A stretch of DNA of 64,000 nt from Paraburkholderia bryophila (GTDB taxonomy: Bacteria > Pseudomonadota > Gammaproteobacteria > Burkholderiales > Burkholderiaceae), in NCBI RefSeq assembly GCF_003269035.1, contig NZ_QLTK01000028.1, positions 1 through 64,000 on the forward strand. The letters are read 5' to 3'. Shown here in pieces: positions 45,039 through 53,362 of this stretch (position 1 is the first letter of the stretch; each line of letters starts with the position of its first letter). The notes under the pieces are model-generated. The model worked only from the letters and a program-made list of their open reading frames with translations, was not told the DNA's origin and made no database searches. A program made the translations under genes and the position numbers.

Positions 45039-45067
45039 CCGGCTCGCAAACGCAAGCCGGTTTTTTT
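45039..45067 (+). terminator. Terminator-like hairpin just upstream of the DUF1521 gene
   Basis: CCGGCT (45039-45044) pairs with AGCCGG (45055-45060), with two further pairs after a mismatch, and is directly followed by seven T residues (45061-45067). The start codon is at 45086, so the structure would end or attenuate transcripts before the gene, or mask its ribosome-binding region. Confidence 0.55.
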
Positions 45068-45085
45068 ATGCTCAGGAATCACACT

Positions 45086-45979
45086 ATGCAAACAACGATG
45101 CAAGCGCAGCTTCATTTCAACCCGATTCAGACGCGCACCAACACGCCGTACGGCGACGCGTGGTCGCAGCCTTCGCGAACCTCGCCGTTCGATAGCGGGC
45201 GCGCTCAGTCGTCCCCCATGTCGAACATGGCGAACGGTTTCTCGAAGACCTCGTACGCGGTGCACGGCCAGACCACGGTGAATGGCCAGACTTCGTCCTA
45301 TTTCACGAAGACAACCACGATCAGTCGCGGACCGATCGGCCAACCGTCGCCGGCAGGCTGCGGCCGCAATGCGCCTCAGGGCGGCCACGACCGCTATGGC
45401 GACTACTCGCGCGGCGGCAACGGCACGTCGCGAGGTTCGTCCTGCGGCTGCAACGAGCGCAGCAGAACCGATCAGACGCAATGGACCAACACGCCGGTCG
45501 CCAACAACAAGACCAGCATCGATCTGGGCGACTACAAGCTCGACTTCAGCAAGGCCAATTCGTCGATGCTCCTGACCAACAAAAAGACCGGCGATACGAC
45601 GAACATCTACGGTGACCCGCATATCGAACAGCATGCCAACAGCGCCAACAAAACCTCGGCGATGTTCAACGGCCCGATGACGTTCATGTTGCCGGACAAC
45701 ACCAAGATCAGCGTGGGCACCCAGGCGGCCAAAAACAATCCGTCGGTCACGTTCGCGGATCAGGTCACGATCACCAAGGGTAATCAGGCCTATCAGGTCT
45801 CGGGCCTGAGCCAGCAGGATTCGAAGGCGCTGAGCGTGCAGAAGAGCAACAACGGCCGCGCGCTCGACGCCGCCACGCCGGACGGCTACACCATCGTGGC
45901 GGCACGCAACGGCAGCGGCTTCATCGATCCGACCACCGGCAAGCAACCGAGCGCCGACGACTTCAGGAAAGCCGCCTAA
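45086..45979 (+). CDS. DUF1521 protein with metal-ion-induced autocleavage motif (NopE-like)
   Basis: A 297-residue protein. Residues 1-130 are rich in Gly, Ser, Thr, Asn and Gln without membrane segments, a likely secretion region. Residues 140-290 form a DUF1521 domain with the motif YGDPHIEQH. In Bradyrhizobium NopE1 this domain cuts itself at the Asp-Pro bond when calcium is present; the matching bond here is Asp177-Pro178. NopE proteins are type III substrates, and this gene converges on the end of the T3SS operon. The ATG at 45086 has CAGGA upstream; an earlier in-frame ATG at 45068 adds six residues and lies against the terminator hairpin. Confidence 0.8.
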   Translation: MQTTMQAQLHFNPIQTRTNTPYGDAWSQPSRTSPFDSGRAQSSPMSNMANGFSKTSYAVHGQTTVNGQTSSYFTKTTTISRGPIGQPSPAGCGRNAPQGGHDRYGDYSRGGNGTSRGSSCGCNERSRTDQTQWTNTPVANNKTSIDLGDYKLDFSKANSSMLLTNKKTGDTTNIYGDPHIEQHANSANKTSAMFNGPMTFMLPDNTKISVGTQAAKNNPSVTFADQVTITKGNQAYQVSGLSQQDSKALSVQKSNNGRALDAATPDGYTIVAARNGSGFIDPTTGKQPSADDFRKAA

Positions 45980-46125
45980 GCCAACCGCACGCAACGGGGC
46001 CGACAGGCGCAAGGTGTCGTCCTCGATGGACGCCGCGATCACGTCGACCACGGGTTCGCGGCGTCCGGCGATTTGCCGCGGCCGGCTGCCGGTAAAGCGC
46101 CTGCCGTACCGGCTGTCCGTGCTGC

Positions 46126-46554
46126 TTAAGTGCCGTCTCCGTCACCCACCGCGAGGCGCGCGCCGATCACCCGCAAACGCTCCCTGGCATCGTCATGCCG
46201 GCCTCGCTCCACCTGCCATGCTCTCAACGCGTGCGCCGCTTCATCGCGCGCCGCCGCGTGCGCGTCGCGCGCCTCGCTCCATTGCCGCTGCAATGCGGGC
46301 CTGCGCGCATCGTGCGCGCGCAGCGTCGCATGCCACTGCGCGCCAACGCGCTCGTCACGCCGGCACGATGCCAGCACCCGTTGCCGCTGCTCCGCATGCC
46401 GCTCCAGCGCGGCCAGCTGCGCGGCGACCGCCTCCGCCGCGTGCCGTTCCTGGCGCCGGGCGTCGGCCAGCGCACGCAACCTGCGCCGCACCCGCAAGCC
46501 GCGCACCCTGACCAGAAGCCGCCAGAGCGCCGCTTCCCGCACCGCGTCGCGCAT
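46126..46554 (-). CDS. sctO: T3SS stalk protein SctO-like
   Basis: A 142-residue, Arg- and Ala-rich protein predicted to be one long coiled-coil hairpin (RRRLRALADARRQERHAAEAV and following). It directly follows sctN with a TAATG overlap. Size, coiled coil and place after the ATPase gene fit SctO (YscO/HrpB7), the stalk linking the ATPase to the export gate. Sequence identity in this family is too low for a firm motif call. It is the last gene of the minus-strand array. Confidence 0.7.
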   Translation of the reverse strand: MRDAVREAALWRLLVRVRGLRVRRRLRALADARRQERHAAEAVAAQLAALERHAEQRQRVLASCRRDERVGAQWHATLRAHDARRPALQRQWSEARDAHAAARDEAAHALRAWQVERGRHDDARERLRVIGARLAVGDGDGT

Positions 46555-47918
46555 TACGCCGCCCGCCCGCCGGCGCGCAACGCATGCAGCAACGCACGCG
46601 TCTCGTCCCATTCACTGCTGCGGTCGTACGGCTGACGCAAAAATTGCTGGATCGCCGGACGCCGCTCGATGGCGAGGTCCGTATCGGCGTCATGCCCGCG
46701 CTCGTATTCGCCGATCTGCAACAACATCTCGATCTCTTCATAACGCGCGAGCCAGTCGCGCACCCCGTTGGCGTCGGCGAGTTGCGCCTTGTCGGCCACG
46801 CGATTCATCAAACGGCTGCGGCTGCGCAAGATATCGATGGCCGGATAGTGGCCGGACGCCCCCAATTTCGACGACAACTGGATATGGCCGTCCAGCAGCG
46901 AGCGTGCTTCTTCCGCGACCGGATCCGACAGATCGGCCTCATCGGCGAGCACGGTGTAGAAACCGGTGATGCTGCCTTGCGCGGTCACGCCGGCGGTTTC
47001 GATCAGTTTCGGCAAACGCGCGAACACGCTCGGCGGAAAGCCGCCCCGCAGCGGCGGTTCGCCGACCGCGAGACCCAGTTCCCGCAACGCGCGCGCGTAG
47101 CGCGTCAGCGAGTCGAATAACAGCAGCACGTTGCGACCGCTCGCGCGCAAGCCGACCGCGACCTGCGACGCGAGCTCCGCCGCCTTGATCCGCTCCGCTG
47201 CGGGACGGTCGGACGTCGCCGCGATCACGACCGTCGACGCGCGCCGGCGGTCGAGGTGATCGTGAATGAACTCGCCCACCTCGCGGCCCCGCTCGCCGAT
47301 CAACGCGACCACGATCGCATCGGTCGATGCGCCGTTCGCAATCATCCCCATGATCGTGCTCTTGCCGCCCCCGGCCGGTGCGAAGATGCCCGTGCGCTGA
47401 CCGAGGCCGCAGGTCAACAGGCCGTCGATCGCGCGCACGCCGGTGGCAAACGGCGTCGTGATGACCGGACGCTCCAGCGGATTGAGCGTGACCTCGCCGC
47501 CAGCCGACTCGGCCGAACCCGGCGCACCCCGCGCACCCCGTACGAGGTCCCGCTGCGGCGGCAACGGTCCGCCGTCGAGCGGATTGCCGAGACCATCCAC
47601 CACGCGCCCGAGCAGACCCACCGCGTCGACGCTGTCCCACACCGCCCCGCAACCCTGCACTTCGGTGATATCCGACAGCCCGGCGAGTCCCGCCAGCGGC
47701 ATCACCAGGGCGCCGTCGTGCGCGAAACCGACGACTTCGCCGTACTGCGCCTCGAGCGTATCCGGTCGCACCAGCCGGACCTTCTCGCCGATCCGCAACG
47801 ACACGCCCACCACCCGCGCGATCACGCCGCGCGCTTCGACCACCCGGCCGCGCAACTCGGGCGCGGACGCAAACGTGGACCAGCCCTGTTCCGACCACTT
47901 CAGCGCGCGCTCCGTCAT
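46554..47918 (-). CDS. sctN: T3SS ATPase SctN
   Basis: A 454-residue F1-like ATPase that unfolds and unloads export substrates at the cytoplasmic face. Walker A is PAGGGKST (Lys186), Walker B is VLLLFDSLTRYARA, and QRTGIFAPAGGGKSTIMGMI is typical of EscN/YscN. The C-terminal domain has LLQIGEYERGHDADTD. The start overlaps the sctV stop (ATGA). Complete. Confidence 0.95.
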   Translation of the reverse strand: MTERALKWSEQGWSTFASAPELRGRVVEARGVIARVVGVSLRIGEKVRLVRPDTLEAQYGEVVGFAHDGALVMPLAGLAGLSDITEVQGCGAVWDSVDAVGLLGRVVDGLGNPLDGGPLPPQRDLVRGARGAPGSAESAGGEVTLNPLERPVITTPFATGVRAIDGLLTCGLGQRTGIFAPAGGGKSTIMGMIANGASTDAIVVALIGERGREVGEFIHDHLDRRRASTVVIAATSDRPAAERIKAAELASQVAVGLRASGRNVLLLFDSLTRYARALRELGLAVGEPPLRGGFPPSVFARLPKLIETAGVTAQGSITGFYTVLADEADLSDPVAEEARSLLDGHIQLSSKLGASGHYPAIDILRSRSRLMNRVADKAQLADANGVRDWLARYEEIEMLLQIGEYERGHDADTDLAIERRPAIQQFLRQPYDRSSEWDETRALLHALRAGGRAA

Positions 47919-49993
47919 GGCGCGCCCAGCGTCGCGATGGTCTGGATCCGGTAAATGTCGAACGGAATCTCCTCGATCGCCAGCACGTCGATGCGCCAGC
48001 CGAAGTCTCGCAACAGCTGCGCGAGATGCGGGCGCAGCACCGCATTCGTGACGATCAGCCCGATCCCGGACAGGTCCGCGCCCAACACCTGCTGCGCGCG
48101 TTGCATCTCTTCCGCAGGCAGTACGCAGAGCGGTTCGCCGTCGGGCCCGCTACGGATCTGCGCTTCGAGACTGGCCTCCCAGCCGGGCTCCAGCACCGCC
48201 GCGAAGATCGTCCACGATTCGAGGTCGGCGAAATTGCGCGCAATCTGCCGCCCCAACTGGATGCGCGCCTCGCGCACCATCCGGTCGAGCGTGCGTTCCC
48301 CCGCCGGCACGCGCACCACCGCTTCCAGAATCGCCCGCAGATTGCGAATCGGCACACGCTGCTGCAGCAGTTGCCGCAGCACGCCGGCCAGTTGCACCGT
48401 GCTGGTGGCCTGGCCCGCCTGCGCCACCAGCTCGCGGAATTCGATGCCGAGTTGATCGAGCAGAAAGCGGGTTTCCTGAATACCGAGGAAATCGGCCGCC
48501 GATCGCTCGCACACCTCGCCGAGATGCTCGCAGAGCGCTTCGTCGACGCTCGCTTTACGGATCGCCGGATCATCGACCGAGGCCGCCTGCGCGCTCGGCA
48601 CCCACACCGATTTCTCGGCGCGCGGCCGGTAGCCTTCCGTGCCTTCGAACGACATGCGGCTTTCATCGCCGCTCAATAGCGTGTGCGCGGCGACCAGCGT
48701 GCCGCTCGCGAACGGCACGTCCTCGACATCGACGATGTAGCGCTCCGGCGCAAGCCGCGCATCGCGCAGCAGCGCGAGACCCGGGAACGGCACGCCCAGT
48801 TCGACCATCAGGTGCCGCCGCAACTGCCCGAGCTGCCGGTTCAGCGCTTCGGGCCGCAAGGCGTCGAATGCCTGCTGGCCGAGCCGTAAGCGCAAGGTCG
48901 CGCTCGTGCCCAGTTCGACGTCGTCGAGAATGCGCGGCACGTAGTTGCCACCGTCGCGAGTCATGCCCGGCATCAGCGCGCGTTGCGAATTGGTCGCGGC
49001 CGCGGCGTTGCGCATCAACGTGATGGCCAGCACCACCAGCAGTCCGCCCGCCAGCAGAAACTGCAGATGCGGGAAACCCGGAATCGCGGCCAACGCGCAA
49101 CAGGCCGCGCCGGCCATGCCGATTGCTTTCGGATGCACCGTCAGTTGCCGGTAGATATCGCCGCCAAGATGGGCGTCCGCACTGTCGGCCGAGGCCACGC
49201 GCGTGACCAGAATGCCCGCCGACACCGACACGATCAACGACGGAATCTGCGCCACCAGGCCATCGCCGACCGTGAGAATGGTGTAGGTATGCAGCGCGTC
49301 GGCGAACGACATGCCACGCTGCGCGATGCCGATCGCGAGGCCGCCGACAATGTTCACCAGCGCGACGACCAGCCCCGCCACCGCGTCGCCCTTGACGAAC
49401 TTCATCGCGCCGTCGAGCGAGCCGTAGAAGTACGTTTCGCGCTGCAGCTCCGCGCGCGCCCGGCTCGCCTGCGCGGGCGAGATCACGTTGGAGCGCAGAT
49501 CGGCGTCGATACTCATCTGCCGGCCGGGAATACCGTCGAGCGTGAAGCGCGCGCCGACCTCGGCGACCCGGTCCGCGCCTTTCGCGACCACGATGAACTG
49601 GATCGCCGCGAGCACGATGAACACCACCAGCCCAACGGCCACGTTGCCACCCACCACCAGCTCGCCGAACGCGCCGATGATCTGGCCGGCATGCGCATGC
49701 AGCAAAATCATCTTGGTCGACGCAATCGCCAGCGCAAGCCGCAGCAGCGTGGTAATCAGCAGCAGCGACGGAAAACTCGCGAGGTCCGCGGCTTTCGACA
49801 CATACAGCGTGGTGCTCAGCATCGTCAGGCTGGAGGCGAAACTCAGGCAGATGAACAGATCGAGCACGAACGGCGGCACCGGCACGATCAGCAATGCGAG
49901 CACGGCCAACAGACCGATGGCGACGGCAAGATCGGCGTGCCGCGCGAAGAACGCCGACAGATCGTAGCGGCTGAGGATGGAACGGTTCGGCAT
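47915..49993 (-). CDS. sctV: T3SS export gate protein SctV
   Basis: A 692-residue protein of normal length: about eight membrane segments in the first 330 residues, the signature RFTLDGIPGRQMSIDADLRS of the FHIPEP family, and a cytoplasmic domain that forms the nonameric ring for substrate and chaperone docking. The ATG at 49993 is 2 bp beyond the TAA of sctU, with GGGAG 13 bases upstream. The longer frame to 50233 overlaps sctU and is a shadow. Confidence 0.93.
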   Translation of the reverse strand: MPNRSILSRYDLSAFFARHADLAVAIGLLAVLALLIVPVPPFVLDLFICLSFASSLTMLSTTLYVSKAADLASFPSLLLITTLLRLALAIASTKMILLHAHAGQIIGAFGELVVGGNVAVGLVVFIVLAAIQFIVVAKGADRVAEVGARFTLDGIPGRQMSIDADLRSNVISPAQASRARAELQRETYFYGSLDGAMKFVKGDAVAGLVVALVNIVGGLAIGIAQRGMSFADALHTYTILTVGDGLVAQIPSLIVSVSAGILVTRVASADSADAHLGGDIYRQLTVHPKAIGMAGAACCALAAIPGFPHLQFLLAGGLLVVLAITLMRNAAAATNSQRALMPGMTRDGGNYVPRILDDVELGTSATLRLRLGQQAFDALRPEALNRQLGQLRRHLMVELGVPFPGLALLRDARLAPERYIVDVEDVPFASGTLVAAHTLLSGDESRMSFEGTEGYRPRAEKSVWVPSAQAASVDDPAIRKASVDEALCEHLGEVCERSAADFLGIQETRFLLDQLGIEFRELVAQAGQATSTVQLAGVLRQLLQQRVPIRNLRAILEAVVRVPAGERTLDRMVREARIQLGRQIARNFADLESWTIFAAVLEPGWEASLEAQIRSGPDGEPLCVLPAEEMQRAQQVLGADLSGIGLIVTNAVLRPHLAQLLRDFGWRIDVLAIEEIPFDIYRIQTIATLGAP

Positions 49994-49994
49994 G

Positions 49995-50735
49995 TTATTG
50001 ATTGAGCTCCCGGTGTAGCTGACGGCGACGGCCCTTGACGTGCGGATCGCCTTCGTCGTCGCGGAATTCGCGTTTGATTTCGTTCTTGTCCATGCGCATA
50101 TTGCGCAGCCACAAAAAACGCTGGATGAAATAGTCGGCGAGGGCCGGTGCGATCTGCGACGCGGCCATCCATGCGAGCAGATGCGAGTGCGACGTCGCCG
50201 TGAATCCGAGCAACGCCGGCAAGGCGAACCCATAAATCGGCGCGAGTTGCCGCAACCACGCGACCAGCGCCTGCCCGAACAGAAACAGCAGGACCGTGAA
50301 TTGCAGCAGCGTGAGCGCCGTGTCCCACACGAGGCGCAGGCTGAACATCTGCTTGAGGCCGTTGAGCGGATTCAGCCGCTTCAGATCGGGCTTCACGCGC
50401 TTCATGGCGATAAGCCCACGGGTCTGGATCAGTTCCGGCACCACGGCGGCCAGCACGCCGACGCCGAGCGTGCTCAGCACCTGCGGCAGGAACGCGGTCA
50501 ACAGCGCGAGGGTTCGGGCGAACCGGTCGTCGAACGGCAGGCTTGCGTCGAGCGTCGTTATCGCCGCGATCAGCTGCGTGCCCCGCGCGTAGAGATGCGG
50601 GGCTTCGATGAACAGATACAGCCACCAGCACAGGCCGCTGAACGCGATGCTCAGATGCGTGCTCTTCGCGGTCTCGCCGTCGTCACGCGCGCGGCGCAGC
50701 CGTTTGGCGGTCGGCGCTTCGCTCTTGTCGCTCAT
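49995..50735 (-). CDS. sctU: Truncated T3SS switch protein SctU, membrane domain only
   Basis: A 246-residue protein matching the membrane part and linker of SctU/YscU/FlhB: MSDKSEAPTAKRLRRARDDG at the start, four membrane segments, RVKPDLKRLNPLNGLKQMFS, and the end NEIKREFRDDEGDPHVKGRR followed by RQLHRELNQ and TAA. Normal SctU is about 350 residues; after this point comes the cytoplasmic domain with the self-cleaving Asn-Pro-Thr-His site. That domain is absent, and sctV starts 2 bp later. None of the three frames downstream encodes it. The start overlaps the sctT stop (ATGA). Gate assembly may still work, but substrate switching should be changed. Confidence 0.9.
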   Translation of the reverse strand: MSDKSEAPTAKRLRRARDDGETAKSTHLSIAFSGLCWWLYLFIEAPHLYARGTQLIAAITTLDASLPFDDRFARTLALLTAFLPQVLSTLGVGVLAAVVPELIQTRGLIAMKRVKPDLKRLNPLNGLKQMFSLRLVWDTALTLLQFTVLLFLFGQALVAWLRQLAPIYGFALPALLGFTATSHSHLLAWMAASQIAPALADYFIQRFLWLRNMRMDKNEIKREFRDDEGDPHVKGRRRQLHRELNQ

Positions 50736-51466
50736 GGCACATACCGCCAATGAATCAGATGCGTGAACACGATCTGCAACTGCGCGAACAGCGCGGGCAC
50801 GCTGAGCATCGCGGCGAACGAGAGGATCATGGCCTTGACGGTGCGCGCGGTCGCGAACGGATTGAGCCGTTTGGCGTGGCGCGTCATCAGGCCGAACGCG
50901 ACGTCGATCAGCAGCACGAGACCGAGCAACGGACTCGCGAGCCGCAAACCTTCGGCGAACGAGCCGGCTAATGAAGCCGTCGTGTCGCGCAGCGCGACCT
51001 GGCGGAACATCTCGACCAGGTCGACGCGCCAGCGGCCCGGCGGCCACAGCACCCAGGCGTCGGTGAAGAAGCCGAACAGCAGCGGCAGGCCGGGGCCCGT
51101 GAACATGGCCAGCGCGGCGAATTGCGAGAACAGCGTTTCGAATAGCGCCGCCTCCTGCTGAAAGTGCGGATCGTAGATGGCCGCGCTCGAATAGCCGCCC
51201 TGCTGATCGAGCACCGCGCCGGCCGCGGCCGCCGCATGAAAGATCGTGCCGAGCAACAGGCCGAGCACCGCACCGGTCGCCGCTTCGACACACAAGGCCG
51301 GCCATGGCTCGGCCGGCCAGCCGACCTGCTGCGGCAGCATCGCCAACGCGAGCAGCATCGGCACGCGCAGCCGAACGCCCAGCGAGCCGCTCTGCCCGAA
51401 CGGAATCAGGAACAGCGCGACGGCGGGCCGGATCGTGCAGAACGCGTAACCCGCGAAATAGCTCAT
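50732..51466 (-). CDS. sctT: T3SS export apparatus protein SctT
   Basis: A 244-residue membrane protein of the SctT/FliR family with about six hydrophobic segments. The conserved region GAVLDQQGGYSSAAIYDPHF and the loop LARDTT-like ALRDTTASLAG are present. It makes the export gate with SctR and SctS. I chose ATG 51466, 11 bp after the sctS stop, without a strong ribosome-binding site; a TTG at 51481 would give five more residues. Confidence 0.88.
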   Translation of the reverse strand: MSYFAGYAFCTIRPAVALFLIPFGQSGSLGVRLRVPMLLALAMLPQQVGWPAEPWPALCVEAATGAVLGLLLGTIFHAAAAAGAVLDQQGGYSSAAIYDPHFQQEAALFETLFSQFAALAMFTGPGLPLLFGFFTDAWVLWPPGRWRVDLVEMFRQVALRDTTASLAGSFAEGLRLASPLLGLVLLIDVAFGLMTRHAKRLNPFATARTVKAMILSFAAMLSVPALFAQLQIVFTHLIHWRYVP

Positions 51467-51477
51467 GTAGTCCGGGT

Positions 51478-51753
51478 TCAATGCAGACGCCCCGCCGCGA
51501 TGAAGGTGAATACATGCGCGAAAAAACGCGCCATTTCGCGGCTGGCCCACGGCGTGGTCATGATCAGCACCACGCCGACGCAGATGATCTTCGCGCCGTA
51601 AGGCAGGCTCTGATCCTGGATCTGCGTGACCGACTGCAACAGCCCGATCAACAGACCGACGATGGTCGCCACCGCGAGCGCGGGCAGCGACAGCCAGAAC
51701 ACCAGCATCAGCGCGTCGCTGGACAACGTGGCGAGAGACGGAAGCCCGTTCAT
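51478..51753 (-). CDS. sctS: T3SS export apparatus protein SctS
   Basis: A 91-residue protein with two membrane helices separated by the conserved loop LQSVTQIQDQSLPYGAKI, as in SctS/FliQ. It overlaps the sctR stop by ATGA. Complete. Confidence 0.92.
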   Translation of the reverse strand: MNGLPSLATLSSDALMLVFWLSLPALAVATIVGLLIGLLQSVTQIQDQSLPYGAKIICVGVVLIMTTPWASREMARFFAHVFTFIAAGRLH

Positions 51754-52394
51754 TTGACGTAACCCACGATCAACGCATGCATCAGCTTCGAGATACCGGA
51801 CACCGACACGAAGATGAACAGCTTCAACGGAATCGACACCGTGCTCGGCGACAGCATCACCATGCCCATCGCGGTGAGCACGTTGGCGACCACCAGATCG
51901 ACCACCAGAAAAGCGATATAGAGCAGAAAGCCCGCCTCGAAGCCGCTCGATATTTCGCCGATCAGGAAGGCCGGAATCAGCAGGCTGAGATCGGTCTCGC
52001 GGGCGTCGCGCGCCGGGTCGATACGCTTCACCGCGCTCACCAGAAACTTGCGTTCGTCGGGCCGCGAATGCGCGAACATGAATTCGCCGAGCGGACCGCG
52101 CACCGCCTCGAACAACTCGGCGGGACGCGGCAACTGGAACTCGCCGCTGTCCGCGCCCGGCAGCGCGGCCTCGATCTTCGACAGGGTCGGCGACATCACG
52201 ACCAGCGTCGCCGCGAGCGCGATGCCCGAAATCGCCATGTTGCTCGGCGCCTGCTGCACACCGAGCGCGGAGCGCAGCAATGTCAGCACGATGCTGAACT
52301 TCGTGAACGAGGTCGTCATCACGACCGCCAGCGGCAGCAGACCCAGCATGAAAAACATGCCGATGGTCTGCAACTGGTCGAATTGAGCGGTCAT
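51750..52394 (-). CDS. sctR: T3SS export apparatus protein SctR
   Basis: A 214-residue protein of the SctR/FliP family. The helix and loop TTSFTKFSIVLTLLRSALGV, followed by QQAPSN, and the late FEAGFLLYIAFLVVDLVVAN segment are diagnostic. Five molecules form the core of the export gate. The start overlaps the sctQ stop (ATGA at 52391-52394); the open frame upstream of it is a shadow of sctQ. Confidence 0.94.
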   Translation of the reverse strand: MTAQFDQLQTIGMFFMLGLLPLAVVMTTSFTKFSIVLTLLRSALGVQQAPSNMAISGIALAATLVVMSPTLSKIEAALPGADSGEFQLPRPAELFEAVRGPLGEFMFAHSRPDERKFLVSAVKRIDPARDARETDLSLLIPAFLIGEISSGFEAGFLLYIAFLVVDLVVANVLTAMGMVMLSPSTVSIPLKLFIFVSVSGISKLMHALIVGYVK

Positions 52395-53362
52395 GCCGGC
52401 CGGTCCTCCTGGGTCAGCCGGGTCACGCGCACGCCGAGCGAGCCCTCGATCTCGATCAGCTCGCCGCGCGCGAACGGAATGCCCTGGCACAGCAACGTCA
52501 CGGTTCGCTCGCGGGCGGGCAGCCGGAACGCGACGATCGAGCCCTGCCGCAAATGCGCCAGCTCCGCCACCGAGAGCGACAGCGTGCCGAGCACGGCGTC
52601 GAACGCGAAGGTCAGGGAGTCGATCGGCAGCAGTTCGCTGGTCACTTCGACGGCGGGCGTTTCATCGTTCAGAACCTGGTCTATCAAGGTGTGCTCCTCA
52701 GTGAATTTCAAAAGAATCCGGCACGCGCCGAGCCGCAACGGCACCCGCAGAAAACACGCGTGACGATCGAACAGCAGCGCGTCGCCGGCCGCGAGCTTGC
52801 GCAGGCGCGGCAATGACAGCGATGGGCCGGGCAGGCAGATCGGCAGGCGCACGAACAGATGGCGCAGCAGCGCATCGACCGGCGGCGGCGCGGGAATATG
52901 CAGACGCAGCCAGGCATCGACCGCCGGACTGCGAAACGAGAAATGCGCGGTCCGGCCGCTCGCCATCTGCGTGACGGCGATGCCATAGGCGCCCGCTTCG
53001 GGAACGGCGTCGAAGCCGACGCCGGTGAGATCGATCGTGAAACCGAACAGGCCTTCGAGCGCGCAGAGCCAGTCGCTCAATGCATCGGCGACATGCGTCA
53101 ACGCGGCGGCGCCGAGCGTGCCGGGGACTTCCGCGGCGAGTTCGGGCAGCAGCGCGCCGGCGTCACAGGCGGCGCTGAACGGCACTTGCGACGCCACACC
53201 GGATAGGCGCAACGGATAGCGCGCGCGGCACGGCTCGAATTCGAGCGTGAAGGCGCGCCTCCCTGCGCGCACGATGCGCGGCGTACCAAAGTGCCGCAGC
53301 GCGAGGTTGTGACGCTCGGCGTCGACCAGCGTGAGGGTTTCCAGGTCGGGCCAGAGAGTCAT
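52391..53362 (-). CDS. sctQ: T3SS cytoplasmic ring protein SctQ
   Basis: A 323-residue protein. The C-terminal 75 residues are a SpoA/FliN domain (LTFAFDAVLGTLSLSVAELA, then RQGSIVAFRLPA). The N-terminal part is poorly conserved, as usual for SctQ. It forms the sorting platform with SctK and SctL. It overlaps sctL by ATGA and sctR by ATGA. An internal start giving a separate C-terminal SctQ fragment is possible, as in YscQ, but I cannot pick one. Confidence 0.85.
   Translation of the reverse strand: MTLWPDLETLTLVDAERHNLALRHFGTPRIVRAGRRAFTLEFEPCRARYPLRLSGVASQVPFSAACDAGALLPELAAEVPGTLGAAALTHVADALSDWLCALEGLFGFTIDLTGVGFDAVPEAGAYGIAVTQMASGRTAHFSFRSPAVDAWLRLHIPAPPPVDALLRHLFVRLPICLPGPSLSLPRLRKLAAGDALLFDRHACFLRVPLRLGACRILLKFTEEHTLIDQVLNDETPAVEVTSELLPIDSLTFAFDAVLGTLSLSVAELAHLRQGSIVAFRLPARERTVTLLCQGIPFARGELIEIEGSLGVRVTRLTQEDRPA

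Noticed and set aside
49888..50631. SctU C-terminal domain in another frame after a frameshift
   Set aside because: The alternative frames contain no Asn-Pro-Thr-His motif or related sequence, and sctV begins at once.
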